Of a stretch of 64,000 nt of DNA, positions 46,693 to 55,323 are shown one piece after another; within the stretch, counting starts at the first letter, position 1; each line of letters opens with the position of its first letter. A model generated the notes under the pieces. The model worked only from the letters and a program-made list of their open reading frames with translations, had not been told where the DNA came from and searched no databases. The translations under genes and the position numbers were made by a program. Source of the stretch: Methylobacterium sp. Leaf123 (GTDB lineage Bacteria > Pseudomonadota > Alphaproteobacteria > Rhizobiales > Beijerinckiaceae); assembly GCF_001423405.1 (NCBI RefSeq), contig NZ_LMNS01000023.1, positions 63,683 to 127,682 of the forward strand, given 5' to 3'.

Positions 46693-47919
46693 ATGGCCAA
46701 ACCAGAGTTCAAGGCGCCGCGCCCGCCGGAGCTGCTCTCGCCCTGGCGCACGGACAGGCGCGCCGCGCTCCAACAAGAGGCTCGCGCCTTCGCCCACGAC
46801 GTCATCCTGCCGCTGGCCGACGAGCTCGACCCGCAGAAGGGCGAGATGCCCCGCTCGCTCATCGACGCGATGGCGCAGAAGGGCTGGTTCGGCATCACCA
46901 TCCCCGCCGAGTATGGCGGGATGGGGCTGGGCGTGTTCGAGTACTGCCTGATCTCGGAAGAACTCGCCCGCGCGTGGCTCTCCACCGGCTCGATCCTGGC
47001 CCGCGGCCAGGGTCTCGGCACCCAGACGCTCGACGACGAAAGCCGCCGGGCGCTGCTCGCCAAATCCGCCAAGGGGCAATGGATCGGCTCGATCGCGCTC
47101 TCCGAGCCCACCGCCGGTTCGGATCTCGCCGGGGTGCAGACCCGCGCCGTGCGCGAGGGCGACGAATGGGTGCTCACCGGCACCAAGCGCTGGGCCGGCT
47201 TCGCGCAAGGCGCCGACTTCATCGAGGTTCTGGCCCGCGTGCGCGACCCCGAGCCCGGTGAACCGCGCTCGGCCGGCTTGGAGCCCTTCCTCGTCGTCAA
47301 GGAGCCCGGCACCTTCCCCGACGGCATGACCGGCACCGTGATCGACAAGATCGGCTATCACGGCTTCCTCACCTTCGAGCTCACCCTCGACGGGGTGCGG
47401 GTGCCCGAGCGCGACCGGCTCACCGGCCTCTACGGCGACGAGGGGGCGGATGCGGATTCCGGCGGCTTCGCCTCGGTGCAGCGCGGCCTCAACATCGCCC
47501 GCGTCCACACCGCCGCCCGCGCGGTCGGCGTGGCCCGTGCCGCGGTGGAGGATTGCACCGCCTACCTTCAGGAGCGCGAGCAGTTCGGCCAGCCGATCGG
47601 ACAGTTCCAGGCCCTGCGCTTCGCGCTGGCCGACATGGCGGCGGAAGTGGCGCAAGCCCGCGCCTACTGGCAACAGGTCGCCCACCTCCTCGACGAGGGC
47701 CTGCCCGCCGAGAGCGAATCGGCCCAGGTGAAGCTGCTGGCCACCGAGATGGCGGTGCGGGTGACGAACCAAGCGATGCAGCTCCACGGCGGCAACGGCT
47801 ACACCACCGAACGACGGATCGAGCGCTACTGGCGCGATGCCCGCCTCACCACGATTTTTGAGGGCACCAGCGAGATCCAGCGCCGCATCATCAGCGACCG
47901 GATGCTGCCGCGGGGGTAA
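46693..47919 (+). CDS. Acyl-CoA dehydrogenase
   Basis: 408-residue FAD flavoenzyme that forms an alpha,beta-double bond in acyl-CoA thioesters. ACD motifs are SIALSEPTAGSDLAGVQTRAV (flavin/substrate), the central beta domain, QEREQFGQPIGQFQALRF, QLHGGNGYTTERRIERYWRDARLTTIFEGTSEIQRRII, the last with the likely catalytic Glu. The length is that of ordinary ACDs, not of the longer methylsuccinyl-CoA dehydrogenase, so a short branched or medium-chain enzyme is more likely. It stands alone, divergent from the ABC-F gene. Confidence 0.92.
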   Translation: MAKPEFKAPRPPELLSPWRTDRRAALQQEARAFAHDVILPLADELDPQKGEMPRSLIDAMAQKGWFGITIPAEYGGMGLGVFEYCLISEELARAWLSTGSILARGQGLGTQTLDDESRRALLAKSAKGQWIGSIALSEPTAGSDLAGVQTRAVREGDEWVLTGTKRWAGFAQGADFIEVLARVRDPEPGEPRSAGLEPFLVVKEPGTFPDGMTGTVIDKIGYHGFLTFELTLDGVRVPERDRLTGLYGDEGADADSGGFASVQRGLNIARVHTAARAVGVARAAVEDCTAYLQEREQFGQPIGQFQALRFALADMAAEVAQARAYWQQVAHLLDEGLPAESESAQVKLLATEMAVRVTNQAMQLHGGNGYTTERRIERYWRDARLTTIFEGTSEIQRRIISDRMLPRG

Positions 47920-47940
47920 ACTCCCACTTCCCATCCACCG

Positions 47941-48050
47941 CCTCACCCTGAGGTGCGGAGCGCAGCGAAGCCTCGAAGGGTCCTCCCGTGGTCGCCGCGA
48001 TCCCTGGAGCCCCCTTCGAGGCCCGCTGACGCGGGCGCCTCAGGGTGAGG
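47941..48050. repeat. Intergenic palindromic element, CCTCACCCTGAGG family
   Basis: Its ends are inverted copies: CCTCACCCTGAGG (47941-47953) and CCTCAGGGTGAGG (48038-48050). Inside, CCTCGAAGGG and CCCTTCGAGG pair as well. The whole 110 bp forms a long hairpin between the acyl-CoA dehydrogenase and mutL genes. This is a common dispersed element of Rhizobiales. Confidence 0.8.
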
Positions 48051-48139
48051 GAAGGGCCGGGATCGGACGGGTAAGGCTGTTCGCAAGCGCAACCCGTCGC
48101 CTATCGAGGCCCCTCGAACCCTCCTATATTTCGTAAGTC

Positions 48140-50128
48140 ATGTCCGCCGCCCCCGACCCCCGCGATCCGCCGCCCGCGCATGTGCGCCGTCTCGACCCGA
48201 TCCTGGTCGATCGCATCGCCGCGGGCGAGGTGGTCGAGCGGCCGGCCTCGGCGGTCAAGGAACTGGTCGAGAACGCGATCGATGCCGGCGCGCGCAGCAT
48301 CGAGGTGGCGATCGAGGGCGGCGGGCGCCGCCTGATCCGCGTCATCGATGACGGCATCGGCATGGGGGCCGACGACCTCGCGCTCGCGGTCGAGCGCCAT
48401 GCCACCTCGAAGCTGCCCGACGGCGACCTCACCCGGATCGGCTCGCTCGGCTTTCGCGGCGAGGCGCTGCCCTCGATCGGCGCGGTCTCGCGGCTGACGA
48501 TCACCTCGCGCACCGCCGACGGCGAGGGGGTGAGCCTCACCCTCGATTCCGGCGCCAAGGGCCCGGTGCGCCCGGCGCCTGCTTCGCGCGGCACCCGCAT
48601 CGAGGTGTCCGAGCTTTTCGCCGCGACCCCGGCCCGGCTGAAATTCCTGAAGACCGACCGGGCCGAGACGGCCGCCGTCTCCGAGATCCTGCGCCGGCTC
48701 GCGGTGGCGCAGCCGCAGATCCGCTTCACCCTGCGCACCGAGAGCGGCAGCCCGACGGTGTTTCCCGCCGAGAGCGAGCCGGGCCCGGCGGCCCTGCTGC
48801 GCCGGCTCGGGGCCGTGCTCGGCCCCGACTTTCCCGGCAATGCCGTGCCTGTCGACATGGCCCGCGAGGGCTTCGCGCTCGCCGGCCATGTCGGCCTGCC
48901 GACCTTCCACCGCGGGGCGGCGAGCCACATCCATTTCGTCGTCAACGGGCGCCCGGTGCGCGACCGGCTCCTGCTCGGGGCCGTGCGCGGGGCCTATGCC
49001 GACACCATGAGTTCCGACCGCCACCCGGTGCTCGCGCTCCATCTCACCTGCGATCCCGCCCTCGTCGATGTGAACGTGCATCCGGCCAAGACCGAGCTGC
49101 GCTTCCGCGAGCCGGGGCTTGTGCGGGCGCTGATCGTCAGCGCGATCCACGAGGCGTTGCGCCGGGCCGGGGCGCGGTCGTCCAGCACGGGCACTCAGGC
49201 CGCCCTCGACGCGCTGCGGGCCGGCGGCAGTTTAGGCGAGGCTCCGCCGATGGCGGCGGGTGCGGGCCGGTTCGCCGTGCATTCGGGCGTCTCCACTGCC
49301 AGCGCCCTGAGCCCCCGGCCGGCGAGCCGCCTGTTCTTCGGCCCCTCGGTGGCCGCGCCCGCGGGCTACCGCCCGGCGCCGCGCCCGGCCTACACCGAAG
49401 ACCATCCGGGCTTTGCCGAGACGCCGCAGGCTTTGTTCTCCGCCGACCTCGCCCCGCCGGGCGCCGACCTGCGGCCCGAACCGGAGAGTTTCTTGGAGGC
49501 CGAGGCCCATCCCGAGACCCATCCGCTGGGCGCCGCCCGCGCCCAGATCCACGAGACCTACATCGTCGCCCAGACCCGCGACGGCATCGTGCTGGTCGAT
49601 CAGCACGCCGCCCATGAGCGCCTCGTCTACGAGCGGCTGAAGCGCGAGCGGGCCGGCGGCGGCGTGCTCGCCCAGGGGCTCCTGATCCCCGACGTGGTCG
49701 AGATGGCGCCCGAGGAGGCCGACCGCCTCGTCGAGGCCGCGCCCGAACTGGAGCGGCTCGGCCTCACCCTGGAGGCGTTCGGCCCCGGCGCCGTGCTGGT
49801 GCGCTCCGTGCCGTCGGCGCTGGCGGGCGGCTCGGTGAAGGGCCTCGTGCTCGATGTGCTCGACGCGCTCGAAGCCAGCGGCGTCGAGGAGGGCGGCCCG
49901 GCGGGCGCGGGTGACCCCGACCCGGTGAGCCAGCGCCTCGACGCGATCCTCTCGCGGATGAGCTGCCACGGCTCGATCCGCGCCGGCCGCCGCCTCAAGC
50001 CTGAGGAGATGAACGCCCTGCTGCGCGAGATGGAGGCGACCCCGCTGTCCGGCTCGTGCAACCACGGCCGCCCGACCTTCGTGAGCCTGGGCCTCGCCGA
50101 TATCGAGCGGCTGTTCGGGCGGCGGTGA
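48140..50128 (+). CDS. mutL: DNA mismatch repair protein MutL
   Basis: 662-residue GHKL ATPase. N-terminal motifs IAAGEVVERPASAVKELVENAIDAGA, DDGIGM, RHATSKL, GFRGEAL are complete. A Pro-rich linker (about 345-460) leads to the C-terminal dimerisation domain, which contains VDQHAAHERLVYERL. This fits DQHA(X)2E(X)4E, so MutL should be a nicking endonuclease, as expected in bacteria without MutH. The C-terminal SCHGSIRAGRRL and CNHGRPT motifs, which help form the metal site, are also present. Confidence 0.96.
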   Translation: MSAAPDPRDPPPAHVRRLDPILVDRIAAGEVVERPASAVKELVENAIDAGARSIEVAIEGGGRRLIRVIDDGIGMGADDLALAVERHATSKLPDGDLTRIGSLGFRGEALPSIGAVSRLTITSRTADGEGVSLTLDSGAKGPVRPAPASRGTRIEVSELFAATPARLKFLKTDRAETAAVSEILRRLAVAQPQIRFTLRTESGSPTVFPAESEPGPAALLRRLGAVLGPDFPGNAVPVDMAREGFALAGHVGLPTFHRGAASHIHFVVNGRPVRDRLLLGAVRGAYADTMSSDRHPVLALHLTCDPALVDVNVHPAKTELRFREPGLVRALIVSAIHEALRRAGARSSSTGTQAALDALRAGGSLGEAPPMAAGAGRFAVHSGVSTASALSPRPASRLFFGPSVAAPAGYRPAPRPAYTEDHPGFAETPQALFSADLAPPGADLRPEPESFLEAEAHPETHPLGAARAQIHETYIVAQTRDGIVLVDQHAAHERLVYERLKRERAGGGVLAQGLLIPDVVEMAPEEADRLVEAAPELERLGLTLEAFGPGAVLVRSVPSALAGGSVKGLVLDVLDALEASGVEEGGPAGAGDPDPVSQRLDAILSRMSCHGSIRAGRRLKPEEMNALLREMEATPLSGSCNHGRPTFVSLGLADIERLFGRR

Positions 50129-50160
50129 CGGCGCCCTCCTGAGGCCGACGCCGCCCCCGA

Positions 50161-50658
50161 TCAGGCCGGGATGGCGACCGCCAGGGCTGCGGCGCTCGGG
50201 GGTGTCCGCGGGCGCGGCATCACCGCCGCCGGGCAGGGCGGCGGATCGTCGTCATCGTTCCGGCGGCCAAAGCGAGGGAACCGGTGCCGGTTCAACAGGC
50301 GCCGCGGGCGCCGGGGCAAGGCCGGACAACCGGACGCTGGCGTGCCCGCCGGGGGCGGCCCCCGGTCGAGCGTGCCGAGCGCGGCCAGGACGATATCGAC
50401 CGGCACCGGCTCGGCCTTGCAGCCGGGAAGGCAGCGCAGGGCAGGCGCGTTCTCGAGGGCGCAGGCATCGGACGGCCAGGAGGCCAGGATCGCGCGCTTG
50501 TCCGCCCGCGACAGAAGCGGGTGGGCCAGCACCTCGCGCGGATGGCGGAACACGTCGCCGGGGGCGACGAGCGCCTGCCATGTCTCGAACGAGGCGGCCG
50601 GCATGCCCGCCGGGTTCATCGGGCCGGAATGGGCGGAATGCGTTTCGATCGTCGTCAC
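50161..50658 (-). CDS. Conserved hypothetical protein with probable insert
   Basis: 165 residues. Residues 30-95 (APGDVFRHPREVLAHPLLSRADKRAILASWPSDACALENAPALRCLPG...VPVDIVLAALGTLDRG) match a conserved alphaproteobacterial hypothetical family of short cytosolic proteins. In my recollection of that family, LDR is followed closely by RNDDDDPPPC; here about 30 residues of low-complexity sequence (PPPAGTPASGC...RFPRFG) lie between them, as if inserted in frame. The end is Pro/Ala-rich. It converges with mutL 32 bp away and lies upstream of hsp20 on the same strand. Confidence 0.65.
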   Translation of the reverse strand: MTTIETHSAHSGPMNPAGMPAASFETWQALVAPGDVFRHPREVLAHPLLSRADKRAILASWPSDACALENAPALRCLPGCKAEPVPVDIVLAALGTLDRGPPPAGTPASGCPALPRRPRRLLNRHRFPRFGRRNDDDDPPPCPAAVMPRPRTPPSAAALAVAIPA

Positions 50659-50763
50659 GGGTCATCTCCCTGAAAGCACGGGGTTTCGTGCGAAAAGGAA
50701 GCGATCCCCGGAGGGCGCGCAGCCCTCCGGGGATGCCGGCTCGTGTTGGGTATGCGCCTCGGG

Positions 50764-51252
50764 TCAGGCGGCCTTGGACAGGTCCTCGACCTGAGCCGGC
50801 GCCTTTTGGTCCGACGCGTTGTCCTGCCCGATGGCGGCCTGTGTGCCGCCGATGGCGATCCGGCGCGGCTTGAATGCCTCGGGCACCTCACGCTTCAGCT
50901 CCACCGTGAGCAGGCCGTTCTCCAGGCTTGCGCCCGTGACCTTCACATGCTGGGCCAGATTGAAGGTCTGACGGAAGGTGCGGCCGGCAATGCCCCGGTG
51001 CAGGTATTGCCGCTCGCCCTCCTGGGCCTTCTTCTGGCCCGCGACGAGGAGCGTGGTGTCCTGCTGGGTGAGTTCGATCTCGTCCTGCGCGAAGCCCGCG
51101 ACCGCCATGGTGATGCGGTAGGCATCCTCGGACACCTTCTCGATGTCGTAGGGCGGCCACGCGGCCGAGGTCTCAGCCTGGTCGAGTAGGGAGAACAACC
51201 GGTCGAAGCCGACGGTGGACCGGTAGAGCGGAGCGAAGTCGAAGGTTCTCAT
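50764..51252 (-). CDS. Small heat-shock protein Hsp20
   Basis: 162-residue alpha-crystallin-type holdase. The domain includes PPYDIEKVSEDAYRITMAVAGFAQDEIEL, QYLHRGIAGRTFRQTFNLAQHV and ENGLLTVELKREVPEAFKPRRI, the Ile-x-Ile-type tail being RRIAI. It binds unfolding proteins during heat stress. ATG 51252 has the strong site AAGGAGG, which appears to be masked by a ROSE-like hairpin (separate entry), so translation should rise with temperature. Confidence 0.94.
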   Translation of the reverse strand: MRTFDFAPLYRSTVGFDRLFSLLDQAETSAAWPPYDIEKVSEDAYRITMAVAGFAQDEIELTQQDTTLLVAGQKKAQEGERQYLHRGIAGRTFRQTFNLAQHVKVTGASLENGLLTVELKREVPEAFKPRRIAIGGTQAAIGQDNASDQKAPAQVEDLSKAA

Positions 51253-51345
51253 GACCACATCCTCCTTGGAGCAACGTGATGACGAGGGCCGCCGGACACC
51301 TGGATCCGGCGCCCCCAATGCGAGCCCGAATGTGGGCCTCGCACG
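51250..51345 (-). promoter_or_regulatory. ROSE-like RNA thermometer in the hsp20 5' leader
   Basis: Minus-strand leader: CAC, G, TTGCT (51270-51274), CCAAGG, AGGAT (51259-51263), GTG. TTGCT facing AGGAT gives the hallmark UYGCU/anti-Shine-Dalgarno pairing of ROSE elements, with an internal G-G and a U-U mismatch, and CAC with GTG closes the stem. It ends just before the hsp20 ATG. The 5' hairpins were not modelled in detail. ROSE is known upstream of small heat-shock genes of Rhizobiales. Confidence 0.72.
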
Positions 51346-51463
51346 CGCGTAACGCGGGGAGCGGAACTGGGTTCCGTATTTTCTAAAATTTTTCGATCGG
51401 CCCGCGAGGCTTGGGCTCGAAAGCAAGCTCGTTCGCCCCGGCGCGGTGCGGAGGAGCTGTGCT

Positions 51464-52108
51464 TCACGTGTTGTCCGCCGTTTCCACGCCCCGCAGCAGC
51501 GGCACGAAGGAGACCGGGCCGAAATCGCGGCTCTCGAACCGGTCCGGCCCGCGCCGGGTCAGCCGCAGCAGCCTCTGCCCGCCGGGTGGGCCGACGGGAA
51601 TGACGAGGCGGCCGCCCGGCTTGAGCTGGGCCTTCAGCGCCTCCGGGATCGTGGGGCCCGCTGCGGAGACGAGGATCGCGTCGAAGGGCGCGGCCTCCGG
51701 CCAGCCCGCATGGCCGTCGCCGATGCGCAGAGGCACCGTGAGCCCGAGCGCGGCCAGACGCGCGCCGGCGGCCTCGCTCAGAGCGGCGTGGCGCTCGATG
51801 GCGAAGATCTGCGCCCCCATCCGCGCCAGCACGGCCGCCGCGTAGCCGCAGCCGGCGCCGACCTCCAGCACCCGGTCGCCGGGCCGCAGGGCTAGCGCCT
51901 CGATCATCAGGGCGACGATAGTGGGCTGGGAGATCGTCTGCCCCGCGCCGATCGGCAGCGGCCCGTCACAATAGGCCTCCACCGCGAGTGCGCCCGGCAC
52001 GAAGGCCTCCCGCGGCACGGCCCGCATCGCATCGAGGACGGCCGCGTCCCGGATGCCGCGGGCGACCAGTTGCGTCTCGACCATCCGGGCGCGGGCGGAG
52101 GCCGGCAT
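51464..52108 (-). CDS. pcm: Protein-L-isoaspartate O-methyltransferase
   Basis: 214-residue SAM-dependent repair enzyme for isoaspartyl residues in aged proteins. The signature includes AGQTISQPTIVALMIEAL, SAM-binding motif I VLEVGAGCGYAAAVLARM, IFAIERHAAL and the C-terminal GGRLVIPVGPPGGQRLLRLTR. ATG 52108 is chosen; the frame extends further upstream but is Pro/Arg-rich and not protein-like. The family is often duplicated in Rhizobiales; this is the complete core form. Confidence 0.93.
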   Translation of the reverse strand: MPASARARMVETQLVARGIRDAAVLDAMRAVPREAFVPGALAVEAYCDGPLPIGAGQTISQPTIVALMIEALALRPGDRVLEVGAGCGYAAAVLARMGAQIFAIERHAALSEAAGARLAALGLTVPLRIGDGHAGWPEAAPFDAILVSAAGPTIPEALKAQLKPGGRLVIPVGPPGGQRLLRLTRRGPDRFESRDFGPVSFVPLLRGVETADNT

Positions 52109-52112
52109 CGCC

Positions 52113-52391
52113 TCACGCCGTGTCGGCGCCGTCCGTCTCGGCATCGGACGCGCCGTCCTCCGGGGAGGGCGGCAGGTGCGGCGGCGGCAGGCGGCCGGGG
52201 CTCGGCGGCGTCGGCAGGCCGGCATCCTCGGTGGCCGGGGGGAGCGGGGCGGGTTTGGTCTCGGGCATCGATCCGTCGCAAGCTGCGGCGGCGCGGGGCG
52301 CGCTGCCTTCCTTGGCCTCAACGCGCCAGAGCGCCGCGCGGTGTCCGACCGGCTCCGGCGGCCCCTCCTTGGCCGGGAGAGACGTAGACAT
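52113..52391 (-). CDS. Possible small Pro-rich protein, doubtful
   Basis: An open frame of 92 codons fills the gap between pcm and the cupin gene, beginning with ATG 52391 and ending 4 bp before the pcm start. Its composition (Pro, Ala, Glu; DGASDAETDGADTA at the end) is low in complexity. Its ATG overlaps the cupin ATG (52390) on the other strand. It may be chance GC-rich open frame; I include it because the gap is otherwise unexplained. Confidence 0.25.
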   Translation of the reverse strand: MSTSLPAKEGPPEPVGHRAALWRVEAKEGSAPRAAAACDGSMPETKPAPLPPATEDAGLPTPPSPGRLPPPHLPPSPEDGASDAETDGADTA

Positions 52392-52716
52392 GACCGCTTA
52401 TCCCAACCTGTTCGCCGGCCTGACGGCGCACACGGATGAAGAATTCTTCGAGACCCTGCTCACGCGCCCTGGCCTGCGGGTCGAGCGCATCGTCTCGACG
52501 GGCCAAGCGAGCCCGCCGGGCTTCTGGTACGATCAGGACGAGGACGAGTGGGTCGCTTTGCTTCAGGGCAGCGCCGAACTCCGCTTCGCCGACGAGCCCG
52601 AACCGCGTCTGCTCTCGGCGGGCGATCACCTGCTGATCCCGGCGCATCGCCGGCATCGCGTCGAGCGCACGCAGAATCCGACGATCTGGCTCGCGATTCA
52701 CTGCGCGCCGCGCTAG
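52390..52716 (+). CDS. Cupin-fold protein
   Basis: 108 residues with a single cupin barrel: GFWYDQDEDEWVALLQGSAEL (motif 1 variant with Asp/Glu rather than two His), DHLLIPAHRRHRVERTQNPTIWLAIH (motif 2). The His cluster in PAHRRHRVE could bind a metal. No substrate is obvious. GGGAGAG lies upstream of ATG 52390. Its TAG stop (52714-52716) is the first triplet of an intergenic repeat, so the C-terminus may have been set by insertion of that repeat. Confidence 0.8.
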   Translation: MTAYPNLFAGLTAHTDEEFFETLLTRPGLRVERIVSTGQASPPGFWYDQDEDEWVALLQGSAELRFADEPEPRLLSAGDHLLIPAHRRHRVERTQNPTIWLAIHCAPR

Positions 52717-52816
52717 AGCCGCCAACCTGATCGCATCAGGCCGGTGGCTCTAGATCTTTGTTTCGACGCGCATTCTTGCGGCGAACCGGTTGCCACTTCA
52801 TCGGAATGCGCTCTAA
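52714..52816 (+). repeat. Rhizobiales-type intergenic repeat (copy 2)
   Basis: TAGAGCC, hairpin CCTGATCGCATCAGG, GGCTCTAGATCTTTGTTTCGACGCGCATTC, GCGAACCGGTTGCCACTTC, GGAATGCGCTCTAA. Same plan as 33276-33380 (minus). It spans the interval from the cupin stop to 12 bp before the glycosyltransferase start. Confidence 0.82.
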
Positions 52817-52827
52817 CGCGTTGCACC

Positions 52828-55053
52828 ATGATCGCGTGCCGCATCGAACCGAAGGGACAGATCGAGCCGGAGGGGGAGGGCGTCTGGCGCTCCACCGGCT
52901 CCGATCCGCAGTTCCGCCTCACCCATCCCCGCGGCGGACGGCTGTTTCCGTTCCGGCTGGCGGGGGGCTGGGTGCGCATCCGTGCCGACCTCGAAGGGCT
53001 GGGCCACACGAAGCCAGTGCCGCTCCTTTACGTCGATGACGGTTCGGGCTTTCGCGAGGACGAGGCGGTCCGGCTCGAAGTGCGGGAGGACGGGGGCATC
53101 GACGACCTCGTGCGCCTGCCGCGCCGGGTGCGGGGCCTGCGGCTCGATCCGCTCGCCGCGAGCGGGCGGTTCCGCCTCTCGCGGGCGACCCTCGAACCCC
53201 TGCGCGGCCCCGCCGCCGCACTCGCCGTCGCCCGCCGACTGGTGGCGCAGCTGCCGGAGGAAGAGCGGGGCGGGGCCCTGCTCGGGCGCCTCGCGCGTCT
53301 CGCCCTGAGCCGCCCGCCCGCCGCCCTGTGGCGGGCGTTCTGGGACAGCGCCCGGCCGCGCCCGGCGGCGGCTTCCTACGCCGCCTGGATCGAGCAGGTC
53401 GAGCGCCCGGCCTTGCCGAGCCTGGAGGCGATGCGGGCGGCGATCGCCGACTTCCGGGTGCGGCCGCGCATCTCCATCGTCATGCCGGTCTACAACACGC
53501 CCAAGCCTTATCTGGAGGCGGCGCTCGCCAGCATCCGGGCGCAGGCCTATCCCGATTGGGAGCTGTGCCTCTGCGACGACGCATCGAGCGCGCCCCATAT
53601 CGCGCCGATGCTCGAAGCACTGGCGGCGGAGGAGCCGCGGGTGCGGCCGCATCGGCGCGCCAAGAACGGCGGCATCGTCGCGGCGAGCAACGACGCGCTT
53701 GCGCTGGCCACCGGCGACTGGCTCACCCTGATCGACCACGACGACGCGATCCCGCCGCACGCGTTCTATGCGCTCGTTGCCGCCTTGAACGCGGATCCGC
53801 GGATCGATTTCCTCTACTCGGACGAGGACAAGATCATGGTGGGCGGCGAGCGCTACGAGCCGTTCTTCAAGCCGGACTGGTCGCCCGAGACGCTGGAAGC
53901 CTGCATGTACACGGCCCATCTGGCGCTCTACCGGATGGATCTCGTGACCCGCATCGGCGCCTTCCGGGCGGAATGCGAGGGTGCGCAGGATTACGACTTC
54001 GTCCTGCGCTACACCGAGCACGCCGCCTGCGTGCACCACGTGCCCCAGGTGCTCTACCACTGGCGGGCGATCCCCGGCTCGACCGCCCAGGCCATGGACA
54101 ACAAGGGCTACGTGGTCGCCGCGGCGGTGCGGGCGCTCGAAGACCGGGCGCGGCGCACCGGCGGGCTCGCGAGCGTGCGCCCCACGGCGTTCGCCGGCAG
54201 CTTCCACCTGCGCCGGCCGCTCGCCGCGCGCCCGCTCGTCTCGATCGTGATCCCCACCGCCGGCCGCGACAGCGAAGTCCGCGGCCGCACGGTCGATCTG
54301 CTGGCTGCCTGCCTCGCCAGCATCCGCGAGCGGAGCACCTACGAAGCCATCGAGATCGTGGCGGTCGATAACGGCGACCTGCGGCCGACGACCAAGGCGG
54401 CGCTGGAGTGGTACGAGGCCCGCCCCGTCACCTGGGACCAGCCGGAATTCAACGTCGCCGCCAAGATGAATCTCGGGGCCCGTGCCGCCACGGGCGAGGT
54501 GCTGGTCTTCCTCAACGACGACATCGAGGTGATCAGCACCGACTGGATCGAGGCGATGCTGGCCTTGCTACAGATCCCCGGCGTCGGCGCGGTCGGCCCC
54601 AAACTCCTGTTCGAGACCGGCGAGTTGCAGCACGTCGGCGTCACGGTGATCGACGCGACGCCCGACCATCCCCGCCGCTCCTACCCGCGGGAAGACCCCG
54701 GCCACTTCTTCTCGACCGCGGGCAACCGCAACTACCTCGCCGTGACGGGGGCCTGCGTGATGGTGCGGCGGGCCGATTTCGAGGCGATCCAGGGTTTCGA
54801 CGAAGGGTTCGCCATCAATTACAACGACGTCGATCTCTGCCTGCGGCTGTGGGAGCGGGGCCTGCGCAGCGTCTACTGCGCGGAGGTCGAACTCTACCAT
54901 TACGAGAGCCGCAACCGGGCCCGCACCGTCGCACCGGAGGAGCAGGCCCGCTTCCGCGCGCGCTGGGCGGAGAAGATTCCAAAAGACCCATATTACAGCG
55001 AGTGGTTCGAGGCGCTGCCGCCGACCTTCGAGCTCGATCCGGCGCGGTTCTGA
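52828..55053 (+). CDS. Two-domain family 2 glycosyltransferase
   Basis: 741 residues. After about 210 N-terminal residues (a beta-rich part, then helical) come two GT-A folds: the first with ISIVMPVYNTPKPYLEAALAS and a DxD-like LIDHDDAIPP; the second with VSIVIPTAGRDSEVRG, ATGEVLVFLNDDIEV and FDEGFAINYNDVDLCLRLW. This is the tandem GT2 layout of rhamnan/O-antigen and cell-surface glycan synthases. It has no membrane helix, so it is cytoplasmic. ATG 52828 is used; a GTG at 52744 is inside the repeat. No other glycan genes are near, so the product is unknown. Confidence 0.85.
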   Translation: MIACRIEPKGQIEPEGEGVWRSTGSDPQFRLTHPRGGRLFPFRLAGGWVRIRADLEGLGHTKPVPLLYVDDGSGFREDEAVRLEVREDGGIDDLVRLPRRVRGLRLDPLAASGRFRLSRATLEPLRGPAAALAVARRLVAQLPEEERGGALLGRLARLALSRPPAALWRAFWDSARPRPAAASYAAWIEQVERPALPSLEAMRAAIADFRVRPRISIVMPVYNTPKPYLEAALASIRAQAYPDWELCLCDDASSAPHIAPMLEALAAEEPRVRPHRRAKNGGIVAASNDALALATGDWLTLIDHDDAIPPHAFYALVAALNADPRIDFLYSDEDKIMVGGERYEPFFKPDWSPETLEACMYTAHLALYRMDLVTRIGAFRAECEGAQDYDFVLRYTEHAACVHHVPQVLYHWRAIPGSTAQAMDNKGYVVAAAVRALEDRARRTGGLASVRPTAFAGSFHLRRPLAARPLVSIVIPTAGRDSEVRGRTVDLLAACLASIRERSTYEAIEIVAVDNGDLRPTTKAALEWYEARPVTWDQPEFNVAAKMNLGARAATGEVLVFLNDDIEVISTDWIEAMLALLQIPGVGAVGPKLLFETGELQHVGVTVIDATPDHPRRSYPREDPGHFFSTAGNRNYLAVTGACVMVRRADFEAIQGFDEGFAINYNDVDLCLRLWERGLRSVYCAEVELYHYESRNRARTVAPEEQARFRARWAEKIPKDPYYSEWFEALPPTFELDPARF

Positions 55054-55078
55054 CGTCGCGACCGGTTTAGCGGTGTGC

Positions 55079-55280
55079 TTCCCCCTCTCCCCGCTGTGCG
55101 GGGAGAGGCCGGACTGCACCTTGTCGTGCAGGCCGGAAGCGGAGGCGCAGCCGGAGCGAAGGTGAGGGGGCGGCTCAGGATGAGACTCTTCCGGCACCGC
55201 CCCCTCACCTTCGGCTACCGCCTCGCTTCATGCCCCGACGAGGGGGCATGAAGCCCTCTCCCCGCGTGCGGGGAGATGGG
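55079..55280. repeat. Compound intergenic repeat, CTCTCCCC family (copy 4)
   Basis: Begins CCCCCTCTCCCCGCTGTGCGGGGAGAGG, ends CCCTCTCCCCGCGTGCGGGGAGATGGG, with GGAAGCGGAGGCGCAGCCGGAGCG and CCCCCTCACCTTCGGC between, almost the same arrangement as 34117-34310. It lies between the convergent glycosyltransferase and histidine kinase genes. Confidence 0.85.
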
Positions 55281-55323
55281 ATGCGCGCACCGATCCGTTC
55301 GTGAAGATAAGGGCTTCCCCCCC

